A stretch of DNA of 51,683 nt, taken from NCBI RefSeq assembly GCF_011044975.1, contig NZ_JAAKZV010000028.1, positions 1-51,683 on the forward strand. The letters are read 5' to 3'. Origin of the DNA: Streptomyces coryli. GTDB taxonomy: Bacteria > Actinomycetota > Actinomycetes > Streptomycetales > Streptomycetaceae. Made by a program: the position numbers and the translations under genes. Positions 21,194-29,016 of the stretch are shown here, one piece after another (position 1 is the first letter of the stretch; every line of letters begins with the position of its first letter). The notes below the pieces were generated by a model. It was not told where the DNA came from and did not search any database. It saw only the letters and a list, made by a program, of their open reading frames with translations.

Positions 21194-21592
21194 ATGAAGC
21201 CCTTGGCGCAGAGCACCCCCGAGCAGTTCATCGCCGACTTCTTCGCCACCCTCCACCAGGAGGTCGTCGTGGGCGACCATGACCCGGCGCCCGCGCTGGC
21301 CCGCTTCTACGCCCCGGACATCGTGATGGTCAGCGACGGCATCCACCTCGACTGGGACCGGCTCGTCGCCCATATCCGGCCCGTCCGCCGCAACCTGGTG
21401 GCGGACGGCGAGCCGCGCTTCGAGGTGCACGAGGCCATCGCGGACGGCGACCGGATCGCGGCCCGGCTCACCATCCATGCGACGACCCGCAAGAAGCGGA
21501 TCTCGACCGAGTGCATCGGGTTCTACGACTTCCTGCCCGACGGCCGACTGCACCGTTCTTGCGGGTTCACCCGCACCATCAAGGGAGACTGA
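21194..21592 (+). CDS. SnoaL-like / NTF2-fold protein
   Basis: 132 residues with the SnoaL/NTF2-like cone fold pattern: FIADFFATLHQEVVVGDHDP at the start, LARFYAPDIVMVSDG, then DGDRIAARLTIHATTR and FYDFLPDGRLHRSCGFT. Members are small hydrolases, isomerases or ligand binders; the substrate cannot be read from sequence. It starts at ATG 21194 and is divergent from a TetR regulator, which probably controls it. Its stop lies 10 bp from the stop of the converging protease gene. Confidence 0.8.
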   Translation: MKPLAQSTPEQFIADFFATLHQEVVVGDHDPAPALARFYAPDIVMVSDGIHLDWDRLVAHIRPVRRNLVADGEPRFEVHEAIADGDRIAARLTIHATTRKKRISTECIGFYDFLPDGRLHRSCGFTRTIKGD

Positions 21593-21602
21593 TGCGCACC
21601 GG

Positions 21603-22457
21603 CTACGAAGTCGCCTGAGCCCCGGCAGGCTTGGGCAGGGAGCAGCCGGCCGCGTTGAGGTCGATCTTGTTGCCCGCGCCGACGCACGGCACGACCGTGT
21701 ACGTCTGCTGGCCGTAGCCGATGCCGTGGTGGACGGTCACGGTGCCGTTCTCGTCGACCTCACAGGGGTTGTTGAGGGTGCACTCCTGGCCGTCCTCGTT
21801 GAGGGTGTTGTTGACGGCGACCACCTTGCCGGTGGCGTCGTCGACGACCGGGGAGCCGGATGTGCCGCCGATGGTCTTGCAGGCGGAGGTGTAGCGGACC
21901 GAGTCCTTCCAGGTCCAGTCGGCCTCGCGGAGCTGGTGGGCGAAGCCGTCGATCGCGCAGCTGTAGGTCTGCTTCCAGTAGCCGGAGACCACGGTGATCG
22001 CGGAGCCCTGGGCGGGGTGGTCGGCGGACAGTTCGAGGGGCTTGATGCCGTAGTCGCTCTCGATCTGCTGGTAGCTGCTGGTGAGTTCGTACAGCGAGAC
22101 GTCGGTGTCCGTCATCGTGCCGTACGCGACCTTGCTCGCCTTCACCACGCCGACCTCGTTGCCCGAGGCGTCGAGCAGGTCGAAGGTGCGGCCGGAGGGC
22201 TGGTCGACGACGACCTCGCCGGGTCCCGGCATCCCGCCCTCGAGGCAGTGGCCGTTGGACATGACGAGCGCGGGGTCCGTCGGCTGCGAGTCGGGCACGC
22301 GTATGACGGAGCCCGAACAGTTGCTGAGCGCGACGGTGCCGGCGAAGCCGGCGGCCTCGGGGCCGGTTTCGCCCCGGTTGTCGGCGAGTGCGGGCGCCGC
22401 GCCCGCTCCGATCAGGAGCAGGCTCGCGGCGAACGCACCGACGAGAGGTTTCTTCAT
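21603..22457 (-). CDS. Secreted trypsin-like serine protease (S1 family)
   Basis: 284 residues with a signal peptide (MKKPLVGAFAASLLLIGAG, cleavage near PALA-DN). The S1 triad is visible as His in MSNGHCLEGG, Asp in MTDTDVSLYEL and Ser in GGTSGSPVVDD. Cys pairs, including C in NNPCEVDENG and VVPCVGAG, suggest disulfides. The protein is likely active outside the cell. ATG 22457 has GAGAGGA about 7 bases upstream. A perfect 9-bp inverted repeat lies in the leader just before the gene. No propeptide of the streptogrisin type is seen. Confidence 0.87.
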   Translation of the reverse strand: MKKPLVGAFAASLLLIGAGAAPALADNRGETGPEAAGFAGTVALSNCSGSVIRVPDSQPTDPALVMSNGHCLEGGMPGPGEVVVDQPSGRTFDLLDASGNEVGVVKASKVAYGTMTDTDVSLYELTSSYQQIESDYGIKPLELSADHPAQGSAITVVSGYWKQTYSCAIDGFAHQLREADWTWKDSVRYTSACKTIGGTSGSPVVDDATGKVVAVNNTLNEDGQECTLNNPCEVDENGTVTVHHGIGYGQQTYTVVPCVGAGNKIDLNAAGCSLPKPAGAQATS

Positions 22458-22475
22458 GTGGGGGTCCTCTCTGTC

Positions 22476-22499
22476 GCCGGGTGTCTTGTCACACCCGGC
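22476..22499. repeat. Inverted repeat in the protease leader
   Basis: Arms GCCGGGTGT (22476-22484) and ACACCCGGC (22491-22499) are perfect complements around a 6-base loop. The repeat lies 18 bp upstream of the S1 protease ATG. It may be an operator, or an RNA hairpin in the 5' leader. Confidence 0.6.
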
Positions 22500-22647
22500 T
22501 TTGTCATGAGCATTCTGATGGCCCCGGGTGCTCGCGACAACAGGGCCCCGACCAGGGCGAATTGGCGTATGGACGGCCCTACGCGCCGATGGGAGGCTGG
22601 GCAGCGCCAGAGAAGTGGCCCGGTTTTCCTGTGGGGGGTGAACGGCC

Positions 22648-22857
22648 ATGGCGGAGCCTCATGAAGTACTCACGCTGGAAGAGCTGAACGAGGAAGAAGC
22701 GGCGGAAAGCATCGAAGTCGGTGCCGACGAGCCGACCGAAGCGCCGGATCCGGAGGACGAGGACGACGCCGTCGGCGTCGAGCTCGCGGACGACGACGAA
22801 ATGGAACTCATCGCCACCGAGACCGAAGGTCGAGAGGGTGGGGAAGATGGTGTTTAG
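22648..22857 (+). CDS. Very acidic 69-residue protein of unknown function
   Basis: 69 residues, of which 20 are Glu and 9 Asp, with no Lys, no Cys and a single Arg. It is hydrophilic throughout, with no signal peptide or membrane segment, and is likely partly disordered. GGGGGTG precedes ATG 22648. Its last 11 bases overlap the next gene, a basic peptidase-like protein, so the two are translationally coupled. An acidic partner, inhibitor or chaperone for the basic product is the natural guess, but it is only inference. No known family recognised. The reading frame could be spurious, though the start, spacing and overlap argue for a gene. Confidence 0.6.
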   Translation: MAEPHEVLTLEELNEEEAAESIEVGADEPTEAPDPEDEDDAVGVELADDDEMELIATETEGREGGEDGV

Positions 22858-23617
22858 CACCTCCGCCCCGAGGGAGCGGGTGAAGTTCGGGTCCGTAACG
22901 CTGAACCGGCGCAGCATCTGCATGCTGCGGGAAGCGGAACGGATCGGCGGGTTCAAGCTCCGTATCGTCCAGGGGTCGTTCAACCGGGGCGCCGTACCGG
23001 CGTCGGCGGGCACGCACGACGGCGGCGGGGCCATGGACGTGAGCGTGCGCGGCCTGACCAGGGAGCAGATCAGGCATCGGGTCGTATCGCTGCGCAAGGC
23101 GGGCTGGGCGGCCTGGCGCCGGACATCACCACCGTTCAACGGCCCGCATATCCACGCGATCGCCGTCGGGGACCCGGATCTCTCGGCGGGGGCGAAGCGT
23201 CAGGTCACCGACTACAAGAACCACAAGAACGGGCTCGCCGGTCACGGCCCCGACCCCGATCCCCGCGTCGATCCGAAATTCTTCTCGGCGGCATTCCTGG
23301 CGCGTTACGTGACGCGCCCGGGAGTGAAGCCCTTCGCCGACGCGTCCATTCTCGCCTTCGCCTCCAAGCGATTCGAGACGACGAAGCGGCAATTCACGTC
23401 GGCGAGTTCGCGGCGGCATATCGAGCTCGTGCAGGGGGCGCTGAAGGAGGTCGGGCTGTATCCGTTCCGGGTCGACGGGGAGTGGGGTCCCCGTACCCAT
23501 GAGGGCTACCGCAACTGGCGCACCCGGCTCGGCGTGAAGAACGCCACCGGCGTCGTCGGCCGTCCGGGCCTGGAGGCCCTCGGCCGCAAGACCGGCAATT
23601 TCCGGGTCAAGGCCTGA
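22847..23617 (+). CDS. M15-like D-Ala-D-Ala peptidase domain with peptidoglycan-binding domain
   Basis: 256 residues. The N-terminal half has a Zn-peptidase M15 layout: FKLRIVQGSFNRG, then GTHDGGGAMDVSVRG with the His and Asp ligands, and GPHIHAIAVGD with the third ligand His. The C-terminal part (from about residue 185: RRHIELVQGALKEVGLYPFRVDGEWGP) is a peptidoglycan-binding domain. It would cut or bind cell-wall peptide stems. No signal peptide or membrane segment is visible, so how it reaches the wall is unclear. The ATG at 22847 lies inside the acidic gene. The stop overlaps the converging membrane-protein gene by 11 bp. Confidence 0.8.
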   Translation: MVFSTSAPRERVKFGSVTLNRRSICMLREAERIGGFKLRIVQGSFNRGAVPASAGTHDGGGAMDVSVRGLTREQIRHRVVSLRKAGWAAWRRTSPPFNGPHIHAIAVGDPDLSAGAKRQVTDYKNHKNGLAGHGPDPDPRVDPKFFSAAFLARYVTRPGVKPFADASILAFASKRFETTKRQFTSASSRRHIELVQGALKEVGLYPFRVDGEWGPRTHEGYRNWRTRLGVKNATGVVGRPGLEALGRKTGNFRVKA

Positions 23618-24320
23618 GCCGGGGGACGACGCGCCGGCCGCGCTCCATCACGGTGGCCAGCCGGGAGCGCGGCTGCCAGTCACGCCCGTTCGGCAGGCTC
23701 CAGCCGCGCCGGACGGCCAGCACCCGGAAGACCAGGCTGACGACAATGCCGAGAATGATGCCGAGGGCGGGCGCGTCCAGGTAGGAGCAGAGCACCATGA
23801 TCGCGGCGGTGATCATCGCGACGGTCGCGTACATCGCGTTGCCGCCGAACACCGCCGGGATCCGCCCCAGCATCAGATCCCGGGCGACGCCGCCCCCGAC
23901 GGCGGTCATCGTGCCGAGCAGCACCGCGGGCAGCCAGCCGAGCCCGGCGGCGAGGGTCATATGCGCGCCGGTGACGGCCCAGAAGCCGATGACGGCGGCG
24001 TCGAGCACGGTGAACAGCCGGTCCCACGCGTGCTGGCTGATGCTGATGACGAACGCGATGAGCGACCCGGCGATGGCGGTCGGCAGATAGGCGACGTCGG
24101 TCAGGGCGACGGGCGTGCCGTGCTGCAGAAGCACGTCGCGCACCAGACCGCCGCCGAGCCCGGACACGATGCCGACGGCCAGGAAGCCGAAGAGATCAAG
24201 CCGCTCGACGCGGGCGATAGCACCACCGAGCAGGGCGGAAGCGAAGACTCCGGCGAGGTCCAGATAGCGCGTGGCCACATCGAGCGAGTGGCTGCTGAGT
24301 AGATCCGTCACGCCGCCCAT
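23607..24320 (-). CDS. TRIC-type / UPF0126 (YadS-like) membrane protein
   Basis: 237 residues with about seven membrane segments. It contains two copies of the family's glycine-rich repeat: VSGLGGGLVRDVLL near residue 55 and TAVGGGVARDLML near residue 140, as in YadS/YicG proteins related to trimeric intracellular cation channels. Function in bacteria is uncertain; amino-acid or cation transport has been proposed for relatives. The C-terminus is basic (RSRLATVMERGRRVVPRL). It ends 11 bp inside the converging peptidase gene. Confidence 0.85.
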   Translation of the reverse strand: MGGVTDLLSSHSLDVATRYLDLAGVFASALLGGAIARVERLDLFGFLAVGIVSGLGGGLVRDVLLQHGTPVALTDVAYLPTAIAGSLIAFVISISQHAWDRLFTVLDAAVIGFWAVTGAHMTLAAGLGWLPAVLLGTMTAVGGGVARDLMLGRIPAVFGGNAMYATVAMITAAIMVLCSYLDAPALGIILGIVVSLVFRVLAVRRGWSLPNGRDWQPRSRLATVMERGRRVVPRLRP

Positions 24321-24367
24321 CCTTGGCGGAAGACCACGCGAAGGCGAGCAGGCACCCCCGGTCGAGG

Positions 24368-25216
24368 CTAAAGAATGCGGCCGCGTTCCCGGAGCAGGAT
24401 CTCGCGGATGCGGCGTGCGCGGTCCTCGCGATACGGAATGTCACGCAGGTGGTGTTCCAGGAGATCGGCCGAGGCCGAGTCCAGGGCGCGAGGGGCATAT
24501 CTGAGCTGCTTGTCCAGCGCTTGCAAAGCCCAGTACTGCCCGAAGGGCTTGTCCTCCTCGGTCACTGCCGTCGCAAGGCGGGGAATGAAGGAGGGATTCC
24601 CGCCTGCGTAGAGCGCGGCGTAGCCGGCGAGCCGGAGCCCGCGGTCGGCGGATTCCAGATACGGAGCCGGGTCGAAGCCCTGGCGTTGCTGGATTTCGTC
24701 GGTGAGCCGGCGGACGATGTCAGTCATGGCGTTGGTCCGCTCGGTCCCGCTCGGCATCTCGTGCCGGATCCGGTTGTACTCGCGGGCGAGCTCCTCGATT
24801 GCGTCCACGGCCGGTGGCGGCGGCTCCTCATCGGGTGGCAGGAGGGCGCGGACCTGGTTCAATGCCTCGTAGAGGTCCGACTGCAACTCCCGCATGTCGT
24901 CGCTGAGCTCCTGGCTGGTGAATTCGTTCTCCCTGACCTGCTCCTGGGTGCGTCTGAACTGCCCTTTGACGGTGAGCCCGAGGACCGACACCTCGGCGAA
25001 GAGGACCGCCAGCAGGGCGACCACGGCGAGACCCACGGCGACCACCGGCGGGTCCGCCGCCGATGCGTGCCGGCAGACGGTGACCACTGAGCCATTGCGG
25101 GTCAGCTGCTGATCGCAGATCTCGACGAAGAAGAATGTCGCCGCCAATGCGGTCAGCAGCAGGCCGGCGATCGAACCGACTGCCCACTTGATCTTGTCTT
25201 CGCGCGTCAGTGCCAC
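24368..25216 (-). CDS. Hypothetical two-TM membrane protein with long cytoplasmic helical tail
   Basis: 282 residues, not recognised. Two membrane segments at about residues 10-31 and 57-79 flank a short loop with two Cys (EICDQQ and VVTVCRHA) that could form a disulfide. The remaining 200 residues are hydrophilic and helical, beginning with a coiled-coil-like stretch (RRTQEQVRENEFTSQELSDD) and a PPDEEPPPP break. The C-terminal part, with regular short helices, looks HEAT-like. It is followed at 47 bp by the TRIC-like gene on its left and precedes it in transcription, so they may be co-transcribed. Confidence 0.6.
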   Translation of the reverse strand: MALTREDKIKWAVGSIAGLLLTALAATFFFVEICDQQLTRNGSVVTVCRHASAADPPVVAVGLAVVALLAVLFAEVSVLGLTVKGQFRRTQEQVRENEFTSQELSDDMRELQSDLYEALNQVRALLPPDEEPPPPAVDAIEELAREYNRIRHEMPSGTERTNAMTDIVRRLTDEIQQRQGFDPAPYLESADRGLRLAGYAALYAGGNPSFIPRLATAVTEEDKPFGQYWALQALDKQLRYAPRALDSASADLLEHHLRDIPYREDRARRIREILLRERGRIL

Positions 25217-25302
25217 GGTGCCCCTCCGGAATCATTCGGAGTGGTGCGTGGCAATGACCATAGGCCGATGGGCGTTCCGGCACATGGGCCGTTCGGTGCC
25301 GG

Positions 25303-26625
25303 CTAGCGAGGAACTCCCAGCAGTTCACACAGCCCGTCGGCCAGCTCCGTGCGCCAGCACAGGTAGTCGTGGCCGCCGTTGAACTCGCGGTAGCGGGCGT
25401 CGTCGTAGCCCTTTGCGGTGAGGGTGTCGTGGAGGCGGCGGCAGGCGGGCAAGGCGACCCACTCCTGTTCGCCGGCGGAGAGGCGGAAGCGGACCGGGAG
25501 GCGGGGGGCCTCGGCGAGGCGGGCGGTGAGCCACTCGGCGCCGGGGCCGTTGGGCCACCAGAAGGAGCCGGACTGGGCGAGCACCGCGCCGAAGCGGTGC
25601 GGGGCCGCGTAGCCCGCGTACGCCGCGGTCAGGCCGCCGAGGCTCTGGCCTGCGGCGATCGTACGGGCCGGGTCGGTGGTGAGCGGGAGGCGGGACGCGG
25701 CCCAGGGGAGCAGCTCGTCGGTGAGGAAGCCGAGGAAGCGCTCGTTGCAGGTGAGCTCGTCGTAGCGGGTGTCGGCGCCGAGGGACTCGGGCAGCAGGGC
25801 GGCGAGCGGGGGGATGCGGCCGTCGGCGATGAGGTTGTCGAGGAGGGCGGCCACGTCCAGGCCCGGCTGCCACATCTCGCCGTCGAGGAGGACGAGGAGG
25901 GGGAGCGGGTCGGTGTCCTCGCCTGGCGGGGCCGCATGCTCGCCAAGCGGCTCGGCGTGGTCGCCCTGCGGCTCGGCGTGCTCGCCCGCCGGCTCGTACA
26001 GCCAGACCCGCCGCTCATTGCCGAGCAGCGCGCTGGCGACCGTGTGCTCGGTGACCCTGCCGCGGGGTGTGCCGGGCCGGCGCTGCCAGTCGGTGGCGCG
26101 GGGCGCGTCGGGGAGTTCGACGTACGGGACCGGCGGCCCGCCCCACCGGGGGGCCAGGGTGCGGGAGTTGTACGGGTCGGGTCGGTGCTGGGTGCGCAGC
26201 CAAGGCCAGTACGCCTGGCTGTCGGGCGCCGGCCCGTCGCCCTCGTCCACGGCGAGCGTGTACGTGGCGCGCCAGTCGCGCCGCATCCGTATCGACCAGT
26301 GCCAGACACCGGTGCCGGGGACGCGCGCCATCAGATTGCCGCCGGGGTCGCGCGGGTCGGCGAGCTTGTTTGGTGTGACCAGCACCGCCCGGGTCGTGTC
26401 CGTACCGCGCCAGAGGAAGGTGACGACCGCGTCGCCGTCGCCGGCCGGCTCGACGAGGGGCGTCCCGGCCCGGGCCGCCTCTCGCCAGAACGCGTCCTCG
26501 GTGAGCTCGCCGCGCTCCAGCCGGGCGACGAGGTCGCCGGCGGCCCGCGGCACGGGCTGCGGCCGCGGGATACGGGGCGGGTGCCGCTTGGCGGGCGGGG
26601 CGGCGGACGGTGCCGGCGCGGGCAT
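25303..26625 (-). CDS. fes: Enterochelin esterase (ferric enterobactin hydrolase)
   Basis: 440 residues with Fes architecture: an N-terminal Fes-type beta domain (about 30-190; FLWRGTDTTRAVLVTPNKL, WHWSIRMRRDWRATYTLAVD) and a C-terminal alpha/beta-hydrolase domain with the nucleophile elbow AAGQSLGGLTA and the final His in FNGGHDYLCWR. Fes cleaves the trilactone of ferric enterobactin in the cytoplasm to release iron. ATG 26625 has GGAGG about 4-5 bases upstream; in-frame starts further up lie across an iron box. Four tandem 7-residue repeats lie between the two domains. It is monocistronic and sits 7.6 kb from entF, but matches the predicted product exactly. Confidence 0.9.
   Translation of the reverse strand: MPAPAPSAAPPAKRHPPRIPRPQPVPRAAGDLVARLERGELTEDAFWREAARAGTPLVEPAGDGDAVVTFLWRGTDTTRAVLVTPNKLADPRDPGGNLMARVPGTGVWHWSIRMRRDWRATYTLAVDEGDGPAPDSQAYWPWLRTQHRPDPYNSRTLAPRWGGPPVPYVELPDAPRATDWQRRPGTPRGRVTEHTVASALLGNERRVWLYEPAGEHAEPQGDHAEPLGEHAAPPGEDTDPLPLLVLLDGEMWQPGLDVAALLDNLIADGRIPPLAALLPESLGADTRYDELTCNERFLGFLTDELLPWAASRLPLTTDPARTIAAGQSLGGLTAAYAGYAAPHRFGAVLAQSGSFWWPNGPGAEWLTARLAEAPRLPVRFRLSAGEQEWVALPACRRLHDTLTAKGYDDARYREFNGGHDYLCWRTELADGLCELLGVPR
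25903..25986 (-). repeat. Four tandem 21-bp units inside fes
   Basis: Units at 25966-25986, 25945-25965, 25924-25944 and 25903-25923 encode GEHAEPQ, GDHAEPL, GEHAAPP and GEDTDPL. They form an in-frame acidic linker in the hydrolase half of Fes, just before the strand LPLLVLLDGEM. Copy number may vary between strains. Confidence 0.85.
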
Positions 26626-26664
26626 GCGGCCTCCGGGGAGCGGCAGGGGAGAAAGGCTGGCAGT

Positions 26665-26683
26665 TACGGTAAGGCTTACCTTA
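26665..26683. promoter_or_regulatory. Iron box upstream of fes
   Basis: The centre is a 13-bp palindrome, GGTAAG-G-CTTACC (26668-26680). Read on the minus strand the 19-mer TAAGGTAAGCCTTACCGTA matches the iron-box consensus at about 13 of 19 positions and keeps its symmetry. It lies 40 bp upstream of the fes start and in the gap to the divergent HdeD-like gene. Iron repression of fes is expected. Confidence 0.75.
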
Positions 26684-26753
26684 CTCAGCCGCCGATCTTT
26701 TGCGAAGGCGGCCCGGTGCTGCTTCCGTGAGTAGTGGCGTAAGGAGGACACCT

Positions 26754-27536
26754 ATGTCCGCCGACGGAACTGCAAACGCAAGCACCACGGCGCCGCCACG
26801 AGGCGCCAAGCAGACCTATCAGACCCCGCTCCAGCGCTTGGCGAAGGGCGCCTGGCACACGCTGCTCATCGCCGGCATCCTGGCCCTCATCCTCGGCATC
26901 ATGACGCTGGTGTGGCCCGGGCCGACGCTGCTGGTCGCGGGCATCTTCTTCGGCGCGTATCTGCTGGTCACCGGCATCGCCCAGCTGATCGCCGCGTTCG
27001 GTACGCACACCACGGCGGCGATGCGGGTGCTGGCCTTCGTCAGCGGCGCGCTGTCGATCCTGCTGGGCCTGCTGTGCTTCCGCAGCGCGCTGCAGTCCAT
27101 CCTGCTGCTGGCGATCTGGATCGGCATCGGCTGGCTCATCCGCGGCATCACCGAGACGGTGGCCGCCATCCAGGACGAGGACATGCCGGCCCGCGGCTGG
27201 CAGATCGCGCTCGGCATCATCAGCGTGCTCGGTGGTGTGGTGCTGCTCGTGTCGCCGTTCGAGTCGATCGCCGTGCTGACGATCGTCGCCGGCGCCTGGC
27301 TGGTGGCGATGGGCATCATGGAGATCGTGACGGCGCTGAAGCTCCGGCACGACGTGAAGACGGGCCACCTGTCGCAGGCCGAGGTGCGCAATCTGCGGGC
27401 GGTGGACGACGCGGTGTCACATACGGGCACTGGAGCGACCGGGACGACCGGGACCACCGCGAGCGCCGGCACCACGGTGCCGGTCGACAAGACCACCACC
27501 GCGGCTCCGCCCGACGAGGGCCGGCGCGCCGCCTGA
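26754..27536 (+). CDS. HdeD-family (DUF308) membrane protein
   Basis: 260 residues. After a 40-residue cytoplasmic start, six membrane segments run to about residue 200, with the paired-helix repeats of DUF308: ILGIMTLVWPGPTLLVAGIFFGAYLLVTGIAQLI is given here in short as TLVWPGPTLLV and FFGAYLLVTGIAQ, then ILLGLLCFRS and VLLVSPFESIAVLT. HdeD proteins are linked to acid resistance in E. coli; the role in actinomycetes is unknown. The C-terminal 45 residues are a Thr/Gly/Ala-rich tail. ATG 26754 has AAGGAGG 6 bases upstream. It is divergent from fes, so the iron box could affect it. Confidence 0.85.
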   Translation: MSADGTANASTTAPPRGAKQTYQTPLQRLAKGAWHTLLIAGILALILGIMTLVWPGPTLLVAGIFFGAYLLVTGIAQLIAAFGTHTTAAMRVLAFVSGALSILLGLLCFRSALQSILLLAIWIGIGWLIRGITETVAAIQDEDMPARGWQIALGIISVLGGVVLLVSPFESIAVLTIVAGAWLVAMGIMEIVTALKLRHDVKTGHLSQAEVRNLRAVDDAVSHTGTGATGTTGTTASAGTTVPVDKTTTAAPPDEGRRAA

Positions 27537-27564
27537 CCCGTACGACGGACGGCGGGGCCGCCGC

Positions 27565-28056
27565 TCAGCCCGGCAGCTGCCCCGCCTCGTCCGGATCCGG
27601 ATCCCGATCCGGATGCGCTGCGCGCCACGCCGCGATCGACCGATTCCACTCCTCGCCGGAGAGAGCCGTGAGCGACGCCGGGAACAGCCCGTCCTCCTCC
27701 TTCGCGATGTGATGGTGCAGTTCGTCGAAGGCCTCGAAGAGCTTCTTGCGGTCGGCCGCGTCATCCGGATCCGCCGTGTCGAGCAGTTCCGCGAGCTCGC
27801 GGTGCTCCCGCATCAGTGCGGCAATGTAATCCGCGTATTCGGGATCACCCCGCATCACCGCGAAGAGCCCGTCCTCCTCGCCCCGCCAATGCGCCTGCAG
27901 GATCGTCGCCATGGCCCGCACCAGTTCCCGCACCCGCGCTGTCTCGCCGCGATCGAAGGCCCGCTCGGCATCTCCGGCGAGATCCTTCACCTGATCGTGC
28001 TCGGCGATGAACTCCTTGATGAGCGGAATCTCCCGGCAGCCGCAGTAGTGGCACAT
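27565..28056 (-). CDS. Hemerythrin-domain protein with N-terminal Cys motif
   Basis: 163 residues from ATG 28056. The hemerythrin HHE ligands are visible as FIAEHDQVKDL, ILQAHWRGEEDGLF, LMREHRELAELL and DELHHHIAKEEDGLFP, enough for a di-iron site in a four-helix bundle. The start reads MCHYCGCREIP, giving a CxxCxC cluster that could bind metal or sense redox state. Such proteins bind O2, NO or iron. There is no ribosome-binding site; a -10-like TATTTT ends 6 bases before the ATG, so the message may be leaderless. A perfect inverted repeat lies immediately upstream. Confidence 0.87.
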   Translation of the reverse strand: MCHYCGCREIPLIKEFIAEHDQVKDLAGDAERAFDRGETARVRELVRAMATILQAHWRGEEDGLFAVMRGDPEYADYIAALMREHRELAELLDTADPDDAADRKKLFEAFDELHHHIAKEEDGLFPASLTALSGEEWNRSIAAWRAAHPDRDPDPDEAGQLPG

Positions 28057-28068
28057 CCGGACAAAATA

Positions 28069-28099
28069 GCGGGTGCAGCCAGTGCGGAGCTGCACCCGC
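28069..28099. promoter_or_regulatory. Perfect inverted repeat before the hemerythrin gene
   Basis: Arms GCGGGTGCAGC (28069-28079) and GCTGCACCCGC (28089-28099) pair over 11 bp with a 9-base loop. On the minus strand the hairpin is followed by TATTTT and then, 6 bases on, the hemerythrin ATG. It can be a terminator for the paaX-like transcript coming from upstream, or an operator over the hemerythrin promoter. Confidence 0.65.
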
Positions 28100-28181
28100 G
28101 GAGCGGACGTGTCTCTAGACGGTGAGCACCTCCTGGATTCGTTGAGGACGTCTCCAGAGGGTGGCGGTCGCGGCAATCCGG

Positions 28182-29009
28182 TCAGGGGCGTCCGCCTTGG
28201 TCATTGAGGTCCGCCCACCGCTGCTGCGCCCGGTCCGACCAGCGGTCGTGCAGTTCGTGGAAGCGGGCGGAAGCCGTGCGGCCCGTCCATTGCGGAGGCA
28301 GGAGTTCGTCCGGGAGTTGCGGGTCGAGGAACGGGAAGCGGCGCCATTCGTGGACGAGTCGGGTCTGGGCCGCGAGCAGCGCGTCGCCGCTGCCGGGTCG
28401 GGCGACCCCCGCGAAGGCCGCCAGAAAGTCCTCGTAGCGGTGCGCCACCGCGTCCAGGTCCCAGGCACGGCGTACCAGCGACGCCTCCTCCCCGACGCCC
28501 GCGAACGGGCCCGTGAAGGAGAACGCCGACGCGCCGAGACCCAGCTCCGCCACCACCTCCTTCACCTCCGCCTCACGCTCGGCGTGCGGCGTGACCCACA
28601 GGCCCTGCGCCGGATTGCCGAGACCGGCCCAGGTGAGTTTCGTCTGCAGCCGGTGGCGCAGGCTGCGCTGCGACTCCGGGACCGTCACGGTCAGCACCAG
28701 CCAGCGGCCGTCCCAGGCCTGCCGCTCGGTGCCCAGCGCGTAGATCCGCTCGGCGCCCTCGGACAGCAGCCGGCGGCCGCGGGCGGTGAGCGACCAGCGC
28801 ACCCGGCGGCCGTCCCGTTCGCCGGCGAGCCAGCCGTCCGCGGCGGTACGGGAGAGGGCCTGGCGGGCCGTCTTCTCCTCGACGCCGAGGGAGCCGAGCA
28901 GGCGGACCAGCGCCGACGTCCACGCCGGCCCGTTCGGGAGCACGAACTCGCCGAGCGCGGTGAGGAGCAGCGAACGGGCGCTGGAGCGCGGGGAATTGGT
29001 CTCGGGCAT
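28182..29009 (-). CDS. PaaX-family transcriptional regulator of the benzoyl-CoA genes
   Basis: 275 residues, the normal PaaX length. The N-terminal winged-helix region (PRSSARSLLLTALGEFVLPN, then GVEEKTARQALSRTAADGWL) and the central and C-terminal domains (WLVLTVTVPESQRSLRHRL, GNPAQGLWVTPH) match PaaX repressors, which sense aryl-CoA thioesters. It is divergent from boxC with 57 bp between the starts, so benzoyl-CoA is the likely inducer. A -10-like TAGACT at 29017-29022 would place the RNA start at the ATG (leaderless) and overlaps a palindrome. It ends 125 bp before the hemerythrin gene. Confidence 0.85.
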   Translation of the reverse strand: MPETNSPRSSARSLLLTALGEFVLPNGPAWTSALVRLLGSLGVEEKTARQALSRTAADGWLAGERDGRRVRWSLTARGRRLLSEGAERIYALGTERQAWDGRWLVLTVTVPESQRSLRHRLQTKLTWAGLGNPAQGLWVTPHAEREAEVKEVVAELGLGASAFSFTGPFAGVGEEASLVRRAWDLDAVAHRYEDFLAAFAGVARPGSGDALLAAQTRLVHEWRRFPFLDPQLPDELLPPQWTGRTASARFHELHDRWSDRAQQRWADLNDQGGRP

Positions 29010-29016
29010 GCCCGAT

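Noticed and set aside
27537-27564. Terminator between the HdeD-like and hemerythrin genes
   Set aside because: The CGGCGG/CCGCCG repeat at 27550-27563 has only a 2-base loop and no T run; too weak to call.
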